Of a DNA stretch of 50,110 bases, positions 9,070 through 17,579 are shown piece after piece. Source of the DNA: a bacterium (GTDB lineage: Bacteria; JAHJDO01); assembly GCA_018812485.1 (NCBI GenBank), contig JAHJDO010000014.1, forward strand, positions 1 to 50,110, in the 5' to 3' direction. Within the stretch, counting starts at the first letter, position 1; the number at the start of each line of letters is the position of its first letter. Below the pieces are notes generated by a model. That model was not told where the DNA came from. It worked only from the letters and a program-made list of their open reading frames with translations, and searched no databases. The position numbers were made by a program, and so were the translations under genes.

Positions 9070-9771
9070 TTAAAAACGCTCTAATGCTTCAAATATCTTA
9101 TTATCTGACATACTTCCAATCCAAACTTTATTCTTCACTTCTTGAGAGGGCCACCACGAACCACTGTTAATAAATTTTTTATATCGAAAATAATCCAGGC
9201 CTACATGATAATGTTTCTTCTGTGCATCATGCAAAATTACTATACCTGCAGGTAAAAGGATTTCTTTAACCGTTTGAATACAATGTCTTCTAAAGCGCGC
9301 ATCTACAATCACAATATCGAATTTTTTCTTAAATTTCTTGGGAAAGGCAACATAGGTTTTCTCGTTTTCTAACTTCGGACTAAAAACTCCACAAAGAGGA
9401 GGTGTTACCCAGTCGGGTTTTTCCCAAAATGGCTTAAATTCTTTGACATATAATGAAACGTATGTCTCCAGATTTCTCTTTTTTACCATTAATTTGACCT
9501 TTTCATACCAGCTTATGCTATTTTCTATTGAATGCCATTCAAATTCTATGCCTTTTTTGCGGAGATAGTTTGCGTAGTAAACGGTACTGAATCCACTGCC
9601 CCACTCAAAGACCCTAATTTGCTTCTTGCCTGTGACATTATCAAAAACTTTCTTAAATATCTGCCTCTCTTTTCTTGTCTGTGCGGGCAATCCTAGTATA
9701 CGATTCATAGCCATTCTACCGTCAAAATACAATAAAACTTCAAGCCATTTTATAAGCTTTTTTGTGTTCAT
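9070..9771 (-). CDS. Class I methyltransferase-like protein
   Basis: This is a 233-residue Rossmann protein. The ATG at 9769-9771 is chosen because the frame, though open further upstream, would overlap the SDR gene by 79 bases. From this start the gene begins 11 bases after the SDR stop and has GGGCGG upstream. VFEWGSGFSTVYYANYL is a motif I, FEWHSIEN a motif II-like acidic turn, and FDIVIVDARFRR with ILHDAQKKHYHVG the later motifs. It resembles small plant- and bacterial-type SAM methyltransferases that act on soluble substrates. The target is probably a sugar or its side chain, inferred from neighbours only. Confidence 0.75.
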   Translation of the reverse strand: MNTKKLIKWLEVLLYFDGRMAMNRILGLPAQTRKERQIFKKVFDNVTGKKQIRVFEWGSGFSTVYYANYLRKKGIEFEWHSIENSISWYEKVKLMVKKRNLETYVSLYVKEFKPFWEKPDWVTPPLCGVFSPKLENEKTYVAFPKKFKKKFDIVIVDARFRRHCIQTVKEILLPAGIVILHDAQKKHYHVGLDYFRYKKFINSGSWWPSQEVKNKVWIGSMSDNKIFEALERF

Positions 9772-9782
9772 AAGTCCGCCCT

Positions 9783-10538
9783 TTATTCTCCGCCTGTCAA
9801 AGAAACTATTTGTCCATTCATATATGCTGACTTGCTGTTCAAAAGACACATAATCCACCAAGCGGCTTCATCAGGGGTGCCCATCCTTTTTGCCGGGATT
9901 AATTGTATTCTCTCATCAAGGTCTTTTATATGACGCCGATGAAATGGCGTGTCAAAAACGCCCAGTCTTAAAGCATTAATTCTTATTCCTAAAGGAGCAC
10001 AATATCGGCTTAAAGAAAAGGTCATCGTCTCTAGAGCAGACTTCGATAAACCATAAAATAATGTGTGAAGACTCCCCCCAAATTTAGCAGCAATACTTGA
10101 TATATTTACTATAGACCCCTTTATTCCATCCTTTTCCATTCTTTTTATTGCAAGTCTGCTTAACCGAAATGGCGCTTTCAAGTTCAAGGCTAAATCTGCC
10201 TCCATATCCGCTTCTGCAATATCGGGAAAGTGCTTACGGATACTCACATCTCCTGCATTATTAACCAATCCATCTATCCCGCCAGCCCAGTCTGTAAAGC
10301 TCTTAAAAAGGTACTGCGTTTCTTGAATACTCCGTAAATCCGCTTTTAAAATACACAAATTCTCTTTCACATCAATCTTTGTGTCTGACACTAATTCTTC
10401 GCTATCTGGCTTATTTTTGCAATAATGTGCTCCGACACGGGCTCCTCGCTTCAATAATTCATTAACAAGGACTCTGCCGATACCACCCGAAGCGCCAGTT
10501 ACTAATACCCTAAACCCGTTAAAATCCTTATCTGGCAT
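9783..10538 (-). CDS. Short-chain dehydrogenase/reductase (SDR)
   Basis: This 251-residue classical SDR has GASGGIG at 15-21, NNAG at 93-96, the catalytic serine at 147-148 (NISS) and YGLSK (Tyr162, Lys166). The C-terminal GGE end is typical. It reduces or oxidises a carbonyl or hydroxyl with NAD(P)H. Its ATG at 10536-10538 overlaps the stop of the SPASM radical SAM gene by one base (TAATG), so the two are coupled. In this operon a sugar or acyl intermediate is the likely substrate, though FabG-like action on carrier-bound acyl groups is also possible given the carrier-domain gene at 24115-25140. Confidence 0.92.
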   Translation of the reverse strand: MPDKDFNGFRVLVTGASGGIGRVLVNELLKRGARVGAHYCKNKPDSEELVSDTKIDVKENLCILKADLRSIQETQYLFKSFTDWAGGIDGLVNNAGDVSIRKHFPDIAEADMEADLALNLKAPFRLSRLAIKRMEKDGIKGSIVNISSIAAKFGGSLHTLFYGLSKSALETMTFSLSRYCAPLGIRINALRLGVFDTPFHRRHIKDLDERIQLIPAKRMGTPDEAAWWIMCLLNSKSAYMNGQIVSLTGGE

Positions 10539-11524
10539 TATTCTCCCCCTTTCTCTAAAACACTTGTTTTAATGATTTGAGCTGATCGTAACGGACAATC
10601 TAAGCAGCTTTCTATTGTATGAGCACGGCCATCATCGTGAATTTTTCTCATTTGCATCAGTTTATCAGATTTCCATGCTTCTTCGATACTTATCTCAGGA
10701 ACTTTACCAAGACACATTTTGCAAAAGGTATCGTTCACGCAAGGCATGACTCGTCCGTCCCAAGAAATTGTCATGCGTTGCCAGAGTTGAGGACAAATCC
10801 AATCGCTCTTACCTAATGCTACACGGTTAACTTCATTTTTTAAGTCAATGTATGCAACCTCATCAACAATCTCATCCCAAAATTCACAATAGTTCTCTAT
10901 GTTTGATTTTAATTCTTCAAGTAATACTGTCTGCACCCTTACCCAAGGAAGAGATTTGTTGAGTTTTTCTTTGATTGACATAAAGTTTTTGATATTTTCT
11001 AACGTTTTTTCAAAAACAGCCCCAACTCTCTGTGATTCATAAAATTCTTTTTCATAACCTTCAAAAGAAATAATTATTCGGTCTATTCCAGACTCAATTA
11101 AGGTTTTGGACTTGGCTTCGGTAAGTAACACAGCGTTGGTGTTTATGAATACATCTATGATTCCTTTATCCTTTGCGTAAGAAATCATCTCAGGAAGCTT
11201 TGGATGGAGAAGCGGCTCCCCTCTCCAGTTCAGCTTAAGAGAATACAACCCCTTCTCGCTTCCTTCGTCAATGATGGACTTATACCTTTCTAATTCCATC
11301 AAGCCATTCCCAAAATTGGCATGTGTTGTAATGCAGAAATCGCATTTTAGGTTGCATGATGACGTTGCCTCAATATCTAAATGAATTGGAAAACGGCCAA
11401 CTCTTCTTTTGCTGGGATATTCTTCCCATTTTTTTCGGTATTCCTTGTATCTCTCCAAATCAAAAGGAGACAACCCCCTTTTTTTGAGCCTATGGAAATT
11501 ACCATTTATCTCTATCTTTGACAT
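10538..11524 (-). CDS. Radical SAM/SPASM-domain protein
   Basis: This protein has 328 residues from the ATG at 11522-11524, chosen for its GAGG seven bases upstream. A TTG two codons earlier would overlap the KdsB gene. CNLKCDFC is the radical SAM cluster motif (C57, C61, C64). After the core, a Cys-rich SPASM region follows: CPQLW, VMPCVND, FCKMC and CLDCP. SPASM enzymes use extra iron-sulfur clusters, often for peptide or carbohydrate modification or sugar dehydrogenation. No precursor peptide lies next to it, so a sugar substrate is the likelier reading in this operon. This is an inference. Confidence 0.88.
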   Translation of the reverse strand: MSKIEINGNFHRLKKRGLSPFDLERYKEYRKKWEEYPSKRRVGRFPIHLDIEATSSCNLKCDFCITTHANFGNGLMELERYKSIIDEGSEKGLYSLKLNWRGEPLLHPKLPEMISYAKDKGIIDVFINTNAVLLTEAKSKTLIESGIDRIIISFEGYEKEFYESQRVGAVFEKTLENIKNFMSIKEKLNKSLPWVRVQTVLLEELKSNIENYCEFWDEIVDEVAYIDLKNEVNRVALGKSDWICPQLWQRMTISWDGRVMPCVNDTFCKMCLGKVPEISIEEAWKSDKLMQMRKIHDDGRAHTIESCLDCPLRSAQIIKTSVLEKGGE

Positions 11525-11526
11525 AT

Positions 11527-12300
11527 TCAATCCTCACTCAACATCTGATAAACAGAGTCATTTTCCAATGCCTTTTCAACATTTATCAAATCATCAGGGG
11601 TATCTACTCCGATTGTTTGCATTTCTGTTATTAAAATGTGTAGAGGCAGATCATGGTCAATCGCACGTAACAAATCAATCCCTTCCTGTAATTCCAGAGG
11701 GCCTTCAGGAAGCTTTGAAAGTTTCACACAAAAATCGCTCCTGAATCCTAGAATTGGAACTTGACGATAAACAGGATATTTTCTTTCGTTGATCAATGCT
11801 GAAGGTATGGGATATCGGGAAAAATACGCAACACGCTTTTTGATAGTACTAACTACCTTTACTGTATGAGCAGAATTCATTTCAACTTCAGTCTTGATTT
11901 CAGAAACAGGATTTACGCATTGTATCTCAGCATTATTCTTCAATTCCTTTACCACATCATCAATAAGCTGTGGATTCAACAACGGCTCATCCCCCTGAAT
12001 ATTTAAGATAATATCGCACGGGATTTTTTCTGCCACTTCAGCCACCCGATCATTGGACCTCGTGTGTTTATTTGACGTCATTATTGTCCGCGCGCCAAAT
12101 CCTTCCGCAATGTCCTTGATTTCTTCATCGCAGGTAGCAATCACCACATCATCCAGAAAGTTACTCAACAAGCTACGCCTCCATACATGCCATATCATTG
12201 GCTTCCCACGTATTAGTTTTAAAGGTTTTCCAGGAAAACGGCTTGAAGCCATACGGGCGGGGATTACACCTAATACCGGTACTTTTCTGTTTGCGTTCAT
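11527..12300 (-). CDS. kdsB: 3-deoxy-manno-octulosonate cytidylyltransferase-type CMP-sugar synthetase
   Basis: This 257-residue KdsB-type enzyme would activate KDO or a related ulosonic acid with CTP. Motifs are GVIPARMASSRFPGKPL (11-27) for CTP, NIQGDEPLL for the metal-binding aspartate, and the C-terminal GVDTPDDL. A GGAGC site precedes the ATG at 12298-12300. Length is typical (about 250). It is the second cytidylyltransferase in the operon (the other is at 31995-32750), so two different CMP sugars may be made. No KdsA or KdsD is seen in the window, so the sugar may be KDO made elsewhere or an 8-amino or other variant. Confidence 0.9.
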   Translation of the reverse strand: MNANRKVPVLGVIPARMASSRFPGKPLKLIRGKPMIWHVWRRSLLSNFLDDVVIATCDEEIKDIAEGFGARTIMTSNKHTRSNDRVAEVAEKIPCDIILNIQGDEPLLNPQLIDDVVKELKNNAEIQCVNPVSEIKTEVEMNSAHTVKVVSTIKKRVAYFSRYPIPSALINERKYPVYRQVPILGFRSDFCVKLSKLPEGPLELQEGIDLLRAIDHDLPLHILITEMQTIGVDTPDDLINVEKALENDSVYQMLSED

Positions 12301-12310
12301 AAAAGCTCCT

Positions 12311-14140
12311 TTATAAAAAAACCTTCATTTTTTCTTTAGTCGGTTTTGTAAAATACTCAGATAATGCCTGTTTTGCAATCTTATGAAACGTTTCCCTGTC
12401 TCCGTCAAGAAGTGTTCCGATTAATTGCAGTTGTTCTTTTATCTCAGAAGCAGTATTAACAGGCTTCAAAGGATAATCGGGGGACATAAAAGGATCGTAA
12501 TAAAAAGTATTATCAGGAATCACACGAATAACCGGAGTGCCCATTACCACAGATTCCATTACGGTTATTGAAAAGCCTGTTGAGATAACAGCATACGATT
12601 TCGGAAGCCAGTCCTGAATGATTCCTCCATCAGCAAATTTATAATCCCTCATCCCAATACTGAACAGGAACCTCGTCAGTGTCCTTCTTGACAGCAAAGG
12701 ATGTGTTCTTATGTATACCCTGTAACCTTGTGTATTCTTTAATGCTTCCTTTACTTTTAGAAAAAGTTCAAATGCAAGATTATGGCTGGATGTAAATGCA
12801 AGAGGAAGCATAAGCACCTTCTTTTCATTACACAGATTATCTTTACTGCTTGAGTTATGTACATATACGGATTCGAATCTAAGGTTAGGACCTGAGTATA
12901 ATATCTCTCGAGGAAACCCCGCTTTTTCATGCAGTTTAACATAAATTGGACCGCTGTAAATAATTTTATCAGGCAAAGGATGATGATCTTTTTCTCCAGG
13001 AGCTAAGTGATAAGCCAGTTGGTTTGGGAAAAATGTGGTATGTTGGAAACCAACAATTTTGGAATCTGGAAAGAACGTTCGACAACCAAGGATAAAGGAC
13101 TTTTCAGGGGTATTGTTCTCAAATGGATAGTAAAAATAATCAATTTCAAATCCCAGTTCCTTCAATCTCTTAAGCATGGCATAACATAAATTCAGGTTAA
13201 GAAGTTCTCTTTGGAATGGTTGTTCTTTCAGTATCTCAATAAATATAGGTCTAATATCTATTTTTTTAATTTCAATATTACTTACATGCTTTTTTAGTAA
13301 TTTATAATCATTGTATAGTGCTCTGAAATAGTCTGACACTTTCAGATATTGATCAGGAATCAAAAAAGACAATTCTTGCTTCTTTGCCAGAGCGTATATT
13401 TTATCTATAGATTCGTGGCAATTATAGAACATGGGAAGGATCCATACCTCATAATTATTAGCACGCAACCACTCCGGCAAAGGACCAAAATTTCTATCTT
13501 TTAATTTTCCAGATTTATCAATAGTAACCCAGCTTCTTATAACCACCCTTTTCTTTGCGTGCGTTTTTTTCGCCTTATCTGGTTTAAACAAAGCTAATAC
13601 AGCTCTACGGCTTTGCAGTCTCTCCAACAAAAAATAAAAAATACTTACACCATAGATCAACCATCTCTTTATAATCGTCATATATTCATTCAATCTTATC
13701 CTCTTGGTCACAACCTGATATTCATCTTTCTTTGCAACATTTGAAATGCAATCCGCCAATGCGGAACTGTCCACAATAAATATTAAATCCTTATCTGAAT
13801 CAGAGAGTATTTTTTTTGCGCAAAATAAATATGTAGTATTAAGGTGTAATCGCGATGCAGAGGTACTTCCAGAAGCAAAATTCGCACCCCACCACTCAAG
13901 TGAATCGTCTTTCCTATTTAATTCTGAAATTAGATGCAAAAAAGCGCCCTTGATTTCTTGAAAGGTTTCGTTGAACAAACCGGACAGAGTCTTAATCTCT
14001 ATCTTATCACCTAGTTTATTTTGCAAGTATACTAAATGGGCAGTATCATCACTTAAATAGTAACATAATGAATTTGAGCCAATTGACTTTGGAATCAAGG
14101 TTTTTGCAAATTTTTTAGGAATTAGAGTTACACGGTTCAT
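12311..14140 (-). CDS. Large surface-carbohydrate biosynthesis protein with GT-B-like C-terminus
   Basis: This 609-residue protein is not assigned to a known enzyme. The first about 310 residues have no motif I recognise. The second half looks like a GT-B/CDP-glycerol transferase-type fold: VGFQHTTFFPN, PDKIIYSGP, VLMLPLAFTSSHN, YRVYIRTHPL, then WLPKSYAVISTGFSITVMESVVMG, which resembles the donor-site loop of transferases that use large phosphosugar donors. It may belong to the surface-carbohydrate families seen in Leptospira O-antigen clusters. That match is from memory and is tentative. It is between kdsB and the flippase, so a role in chain assembly is likely. The ATG at 14138-14140 has AAGG upstream. 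Confidence 0.65.
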   Translation of the reverse strand: MNRVTLIPKKFAKTLIPKSIGSNSLCYYLSDDTAHLVYLQNKLGDKIEIKTLSGLFNETFQEIKGAFLHLISELNRKDDSLEWWGANFASGSTSASRLHLNTTYLFCAKKILSDSDKDLIFIVDSSALADCISNVAKKDEYQVVTKRIRLNEYMTIIKRWLIYGVSIFYFLLERLQSRRAVLALFKPDKAKKTHAKKRVVIRSWVTIDKSGKLKDRNFGPLPEWLRANNYEVWILPMFYNCHESIDKIYALAKKQELSFLIPDQYLKVSDYFRALYNDYKLLKKHVSNIEIKKIDIRPIFIEILKEQPFQRELLNLNLCYAMLKRLKELGFEIDYFYYPFENNTPEKSFILGCRTFFPDSKIVGFQHTTFFPNQLAYHLAPGEKDHHPLPDKIIYSGPIYVKLHEKAGFPREILYSGPNLRFESVYVHNSSSKDNLCNEKKVLMLPLAFTSSHNLAFELFLKVKEALKNTQGYRVYIRTHPLLSRRTLTRFLFSIGMRDYKFADGGIIQDWLPKSYAVISTGFSITVMESVVMGTPVIRVIPDNTFYYDPFMSPDYPLKPVNTASEIKEQLQLIGTLLDGDRETFHKIAKQALSEYFTKPTKEKMKVFL

Positions 14141-14152
14141 AGATGCCTTTTT

Positions 14153-15628
14153 CTAGGAGGTCTTTTTCTTAAATGAAATTATATTTTTAACCAAATTATA
14201 ATTCTCTTTGGTAAGAAGTCTTATTCTGAGGCCAACATACGCATAACATAATAAAGATGTCAATTTGACCATTAGGCGAATAGAATACTCAACTGAAAAA
14301 TTCCTCAGTATAATCATCAGAAGAGAAGAACCAAAAAATACCAGAAAAATTGCTGCTATTTTCTTGTATTCCCACTTAATCTCGTAGTAGTGTTGAGCAA
14401 CTACAAAAAAAATTGACCCGGAAATTAGTCCTGCTATAAACGTTGCCCATGCGGCACCAATAGCGCCCCACTTAATTATAAAAGGTATATTTAGCAGAAT
14501 ATTCAAGCCGATTGCCACCATGGTAAGAAGAGAGGCAATATGAGTCTTCTTCGTGAAAATAAGTTGATTGCCAGTTAGTTTTCCGAAAAATAGAAATCCG
14601 TAATACATGGAAAGAATAATGACGATATTAATGGCACTATGATAAGACGATGGAGTCAACACAGATATAATCTCTTCCGAAAATAAAGCTATAATAAGAG
14701 CAATAGCAATAGAAACATAAGCAAACGGAGTTAGATATCTGCCAACTGATTCTCCGCCTTTTTCTTTCAGGTCAAACATCTTTTTATACGTTTGGGGTAT
14801 GAACACATGTTCCAATGATGTCATATAGTTAAAAACGAAATAAGATATTCTTTGTCCAATACTGTATATGCCTACGCCACCCAGTGACGCCAAGAGACCA
14901 ATCATGTATTTATCAAATTGAGATCCTATGACTCCAAAAAATATTCGCGGCGTTAAAGGATAACTTATTTTAAGTGATTCCAATAATAGCTTTTTGCTGA
15001 ATGACAATGGTAATAAAGTCAGGGATTTATAACTCAATATAAAAAACATTATAATTGAAGAAAACAATTGCGCATAAACTAACCCGATTACACCAATTCG
15101 TAGGAAAGCTATCATATAAAGAGATAGAACAAAGCTAATTAAAATGTATGCTATGGTATAAGCTACATAATGTTTAGCTTTCTCTGAATTCTTGAAATAT
15201 GCCAAATAATACTGGTGCAGCCTGGTTACAGAACTGGCGCAAAAGGCGCAGAGCATGATACGAACATATAACGGGGAATGGAAAATAAGATTGGATAAGG
15301 GAACCCTGAACAAGTAAGTTAAAACAAGCAAGAACAAAAAATTGCAGGTTACAAACAGCAAAGTTGTATATAGTAATTGCGCAGACTTCTGTTTATCGTT
15401 TCTATATTTGAAATAATTACGGTCATAAGATGCCACCATGCCAAAGTTTACCAAACCGGCAGCAAATGTAGCATATACTTGCGACAAAGCCAAAACACCG
15501 TAATCTTCTTTAGTTAATATTCTTGTAAAGATAGGAAGCGTAATAAAAGGCATCAGAGTATTAATTAACATTGGCAACATGTAAAAAAAAGAGTTTTTAA
15601 TTTGTTCCTGCTTATCTTTGTTATTCAT
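14153..15628 (-). CDS. Wzx-type polysaccharide flippase (MOP superfamily)
   Basis: This 491-residue membrane protein has about 12-14 hydrophobic segments along its length (for example FFYMLPMLINTLMPFITLPIF at the start and VVAQHYYEIKWEY near 415). This matches O-antigen flippases that carry undecaprenyl-linked repeat units across the inner membrane. The N-terminal FFYMLPMLINTLMPFITLPIFTRIL segment with RILTKEDYGVLAL is a typical Wzx start. It lies next to the two large GT-B-like genes. No Wzy-like polymerase is seen in the window, so polymer formation could be elsewhere or a single unit may be exported. The substrate is unknown. Confidence 0.9.
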   Translation of the reverse strand: MNNKDKQEQIKNSFFYMLPMLINTLMPFITLPIFTRILTKEDYGVLALSQVYATFAAGLVNFGMVASYDRNYFKYRNDKQKSAQLLYTTLLFVTCNFLFLLVLTYLFRVPLSNLIFHSPLYVRIMLCAFCASSVTRLHQYYLAYFKNSEKAKHYVAYTIAYILISFVLSLYMIAFLRIGVIGLVYAQLFSSIIMFFILSYKSLTLLPLSFSKKLLLESLKISYPLTPRIFFGVIGSQFDKYMIGLLASLGGVGIYSIGQRISYFVFNYMTSLEHVFIPQTYKKMFDLKEKGGESVGRYLTPFAYVSIAIALIIALFSEEIISVLTPSSYHSAINIVIILSMYYGFLFFGKLTGNQLIFTKKTHIASLLTMVAIGLNILLNIPFIIKWGAIGAAWATFIAGLISGSIFFVVAQHYYEIKWEYKKIAAIFLVFFGSSLLMIILRNFSVEYSIRLMVKLTSLLCYAYVGLRIRLLTKENYNLVKNIISFKKKTS

Positions 15629-15637
15629 ATAATGTAT

Positions 15638-17575
15638 TTATTTTTTTAGCAATTGTCTGAACCTTGTTAAGGCCAAACCATCAAGTGATGATTCGACTTT
15701 CCCCTTTATATATTGGTCCAAATAGTTATTGTATTCTTCATCATTAACCTTGTATAAAAGAGAATCAATTCTTTCCTTAAGATTTGCATATCCATGTATT
15801 ACTAATCCGGGGATATTGTCATAAATAGTACCGCGATGCTTATTCCCGGATTCATACCAGATGGCCTTTTTCCTTGCACCAAGAGCCTCAACCGTCGGAG
15901 ACGAATAACAATGTGTTATTACCAAATCACTGGCTGCCATAATGGACGGGGTATCGCCTGAATCTCCTGCCCAATAAACTTTTGGGTTTCGCTTTAAAAT
16001 GTTCCATAAGTGAATAATATCCCTGCCTCTTTTGGCAGAAGACCATTGCGAGTAAGGTGACACAAAAAAAGCTTCATCCTTAGACGACTTAATTATTACC
16101 AGAATATCCTCCCTTTCATCCAATAACGTTATTATGTCCTGGTAAAAATAGATTGCATCTTGAAAAGTAGTAGGAGCGTCCTCCGAGTCTACGAAAGTTG
16201 TATCAAAAAAAACTAGTATTTTTGTTTCGCTATTTATATTAAGCTTGAAATGTTCTAATATTAATTTTTTTTCCATCTCCTTTGAGCTTTTAGACACCAT
16301 CTCTGAATAGATGTTGCCAATAATATGATATTTTCTCACTTTTGGTAAATGTAATCCGTGATAACTAACCATATCCTCGTGTACTGCAAGATAATTATCG
16401 CTGTTCAAAAATGCCCACAATATATTACGATAACAGTTGAAATCATCATCCTTGGCGTAGATTAATCCTCTCCCTATAGAAAAGGCATAATCCCATGTTT
16501 CTCCGCCTTGCTCTCTCACAAGAATATTGATAGCTAATTGCCTTAGTGATTCCTGATTTGTATATATATAATTTTTAAAACTTACACGGTTAAAGATTAT
16601 CTGCTGTTCAATAAAGGTATTCAGACTGTGTATAGAGGCTGATAAAAATGTCAATAAAGAACTGTTGAATCTTATCGCTATTCCTAACAGTGCAAAAAAA
16701 ACATCACTTATCCGGTTAGTTGAAACATTAGATATTATGTATTTGTATATCCCTTGCCCTCTTAGAAAGTTATACCCCTTCTTCTTATAAGAAGTCAGCC
16801 ATTCATCATCGACCGAGATATTAAGCATGAATATGGTATTTTCTATATTGATTTTCTTATGATCTAATATAAAGTCAAAGTTTCTCCCACCCTTGAACTT
16901 GATTAGAAATACTTGATCTATAGGAACTGCATATTTGAAATGACTAATACTCGGGGAGGCTGCATGAATTAATCTTCCTGTGATTATTAACGCGACCTTA
17001 AGAAGAAGATAGAAAAACGTTTTTCCAAAAAACCTGAGCTTGTCGCATATTCTGATAATAGGTAATAGGGGGAGAATCCAATTGCAAAAGTCAATGTTTT
17101 TAAGAGCATTTATTTTGTAATTACTATGCTCAGCAATCATTTTTTCATAGAATCTATAATAGTCAGGGTAAAAAAGTATTTTTTGCAAACCTGCTCTTTC
17201 CCCTTCGGCATTTAAATAATTGTTTATATAAATATACTTAAATATTTCTTCCAACAACGATTTCTTAAATATCAAATCTATTTCATTGCTTCCATAAAGA
17301 CCGGCAATAATTCTCTGCAACCTTTTATTTTTCAAATTATTATATATTACTTCTGTCTGGTCAATAGCTCTGCCGTGCTCTTTAGTATGGGGTTTAATAT
17401 AAATCCTAATGATTTTTTCAGCATTTATTAATCGTCGCAGCCACGTGCATTTCTTCATGTCATAAGTAAAGTCAAAAACATATATCTTATGCCTTCGCTG
17501 TAAATGATACATTATGATGGGATAATGTATTAATCGAATTCTTTCAAAGACTATTTTTATTTCTTTTTCTGACAT
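15638..17575 (-). CDS. Large surface-carbohydrate protein, CDP-glycerol/GT-B-like C-terminus
   Basis: This 645-residue protein has no motif I recognise in its first about 430 residues, which are rich in hydrophobic and aromatic residues, including a segment near 180-205. The C-terminal 200 residues look like the donor half of a GT-B protein: ILVFFDTTFVDSEDAP, DILVIIKSSKDEAF, YWAGDSGDTPSIMAASDLV, ITHCYSSPTVEALG and KAIWYESGN. This is the style of capsular and teichoic-acid transferases. It sits beside the flippase and the asparagine-synthase-like gene. It may be an assembly transferase with a novel N-terminal acceptor domain. The specific function is not known. Confidence 0.6.
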   Translation of the reverse strand: MSEKEIKIVFERIRLIHYPIIMYHLQRRHKIYVFDFTYDMKKCTWLRRLINAEKIIRIYIKPHTKEHGRAIDQTEVIYNNLKNKRLQRIIAGLYGSNEIDLIFKKSLLEEIFKYIYINNYLNAEGERAGLQKILFYPDYYRFYEKMIAEHSNYKINALKNIDFCNWILPLLPIIRICDKLRFFGKTFFYLLLKVALIITGRLIHAASPSISHFKYAVPIDQVFLIKFKGGRNFDFILDHKKINIENTIFMLNISVDDEWLTSYKKKGYNFLRGQGIYKYIISNVSTNRISDVFFALLGIAIRFNSSLLTFLSASIHSLNTFIEQQIIFNRVSFKNYIYTNQESLRQLAINILVREQGGETWDYAFSIGRGLIYAKDDDFNCYRNILWAFLNSDNYLAVHEDMVSYHGLHLPKVRKYHIIGNIYSEMVSKSSKEMEKKLILEHFKLNINSETKILVFFDTTFVDSEDAPTTFQDAIYFYQDIITLLDEREDILVIIKSSKDEAFFVSPYSQWSSAKRGRDIIHLWNILKRNPKVYWAGDSGDTPSIMAASDLVITHCYSSPTVEALGARKKAIWYESGNKHRGTIYDNIPGLVIHGYANLKERIDSLLYKVNDEEYNNYLDQYIKGKVESSLDGLALTRFRQLLKK

Positions 17576-17579
17576 AAGA

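Noticed and set aside
9772-9861. Upstream extension of the methyltransferase at 9070-9771
   Set aside because: It would overlap the SDR gene by 79 bases and gives no conserved residues; the ATG at 9771 has the proper spacing to the SDR stop.
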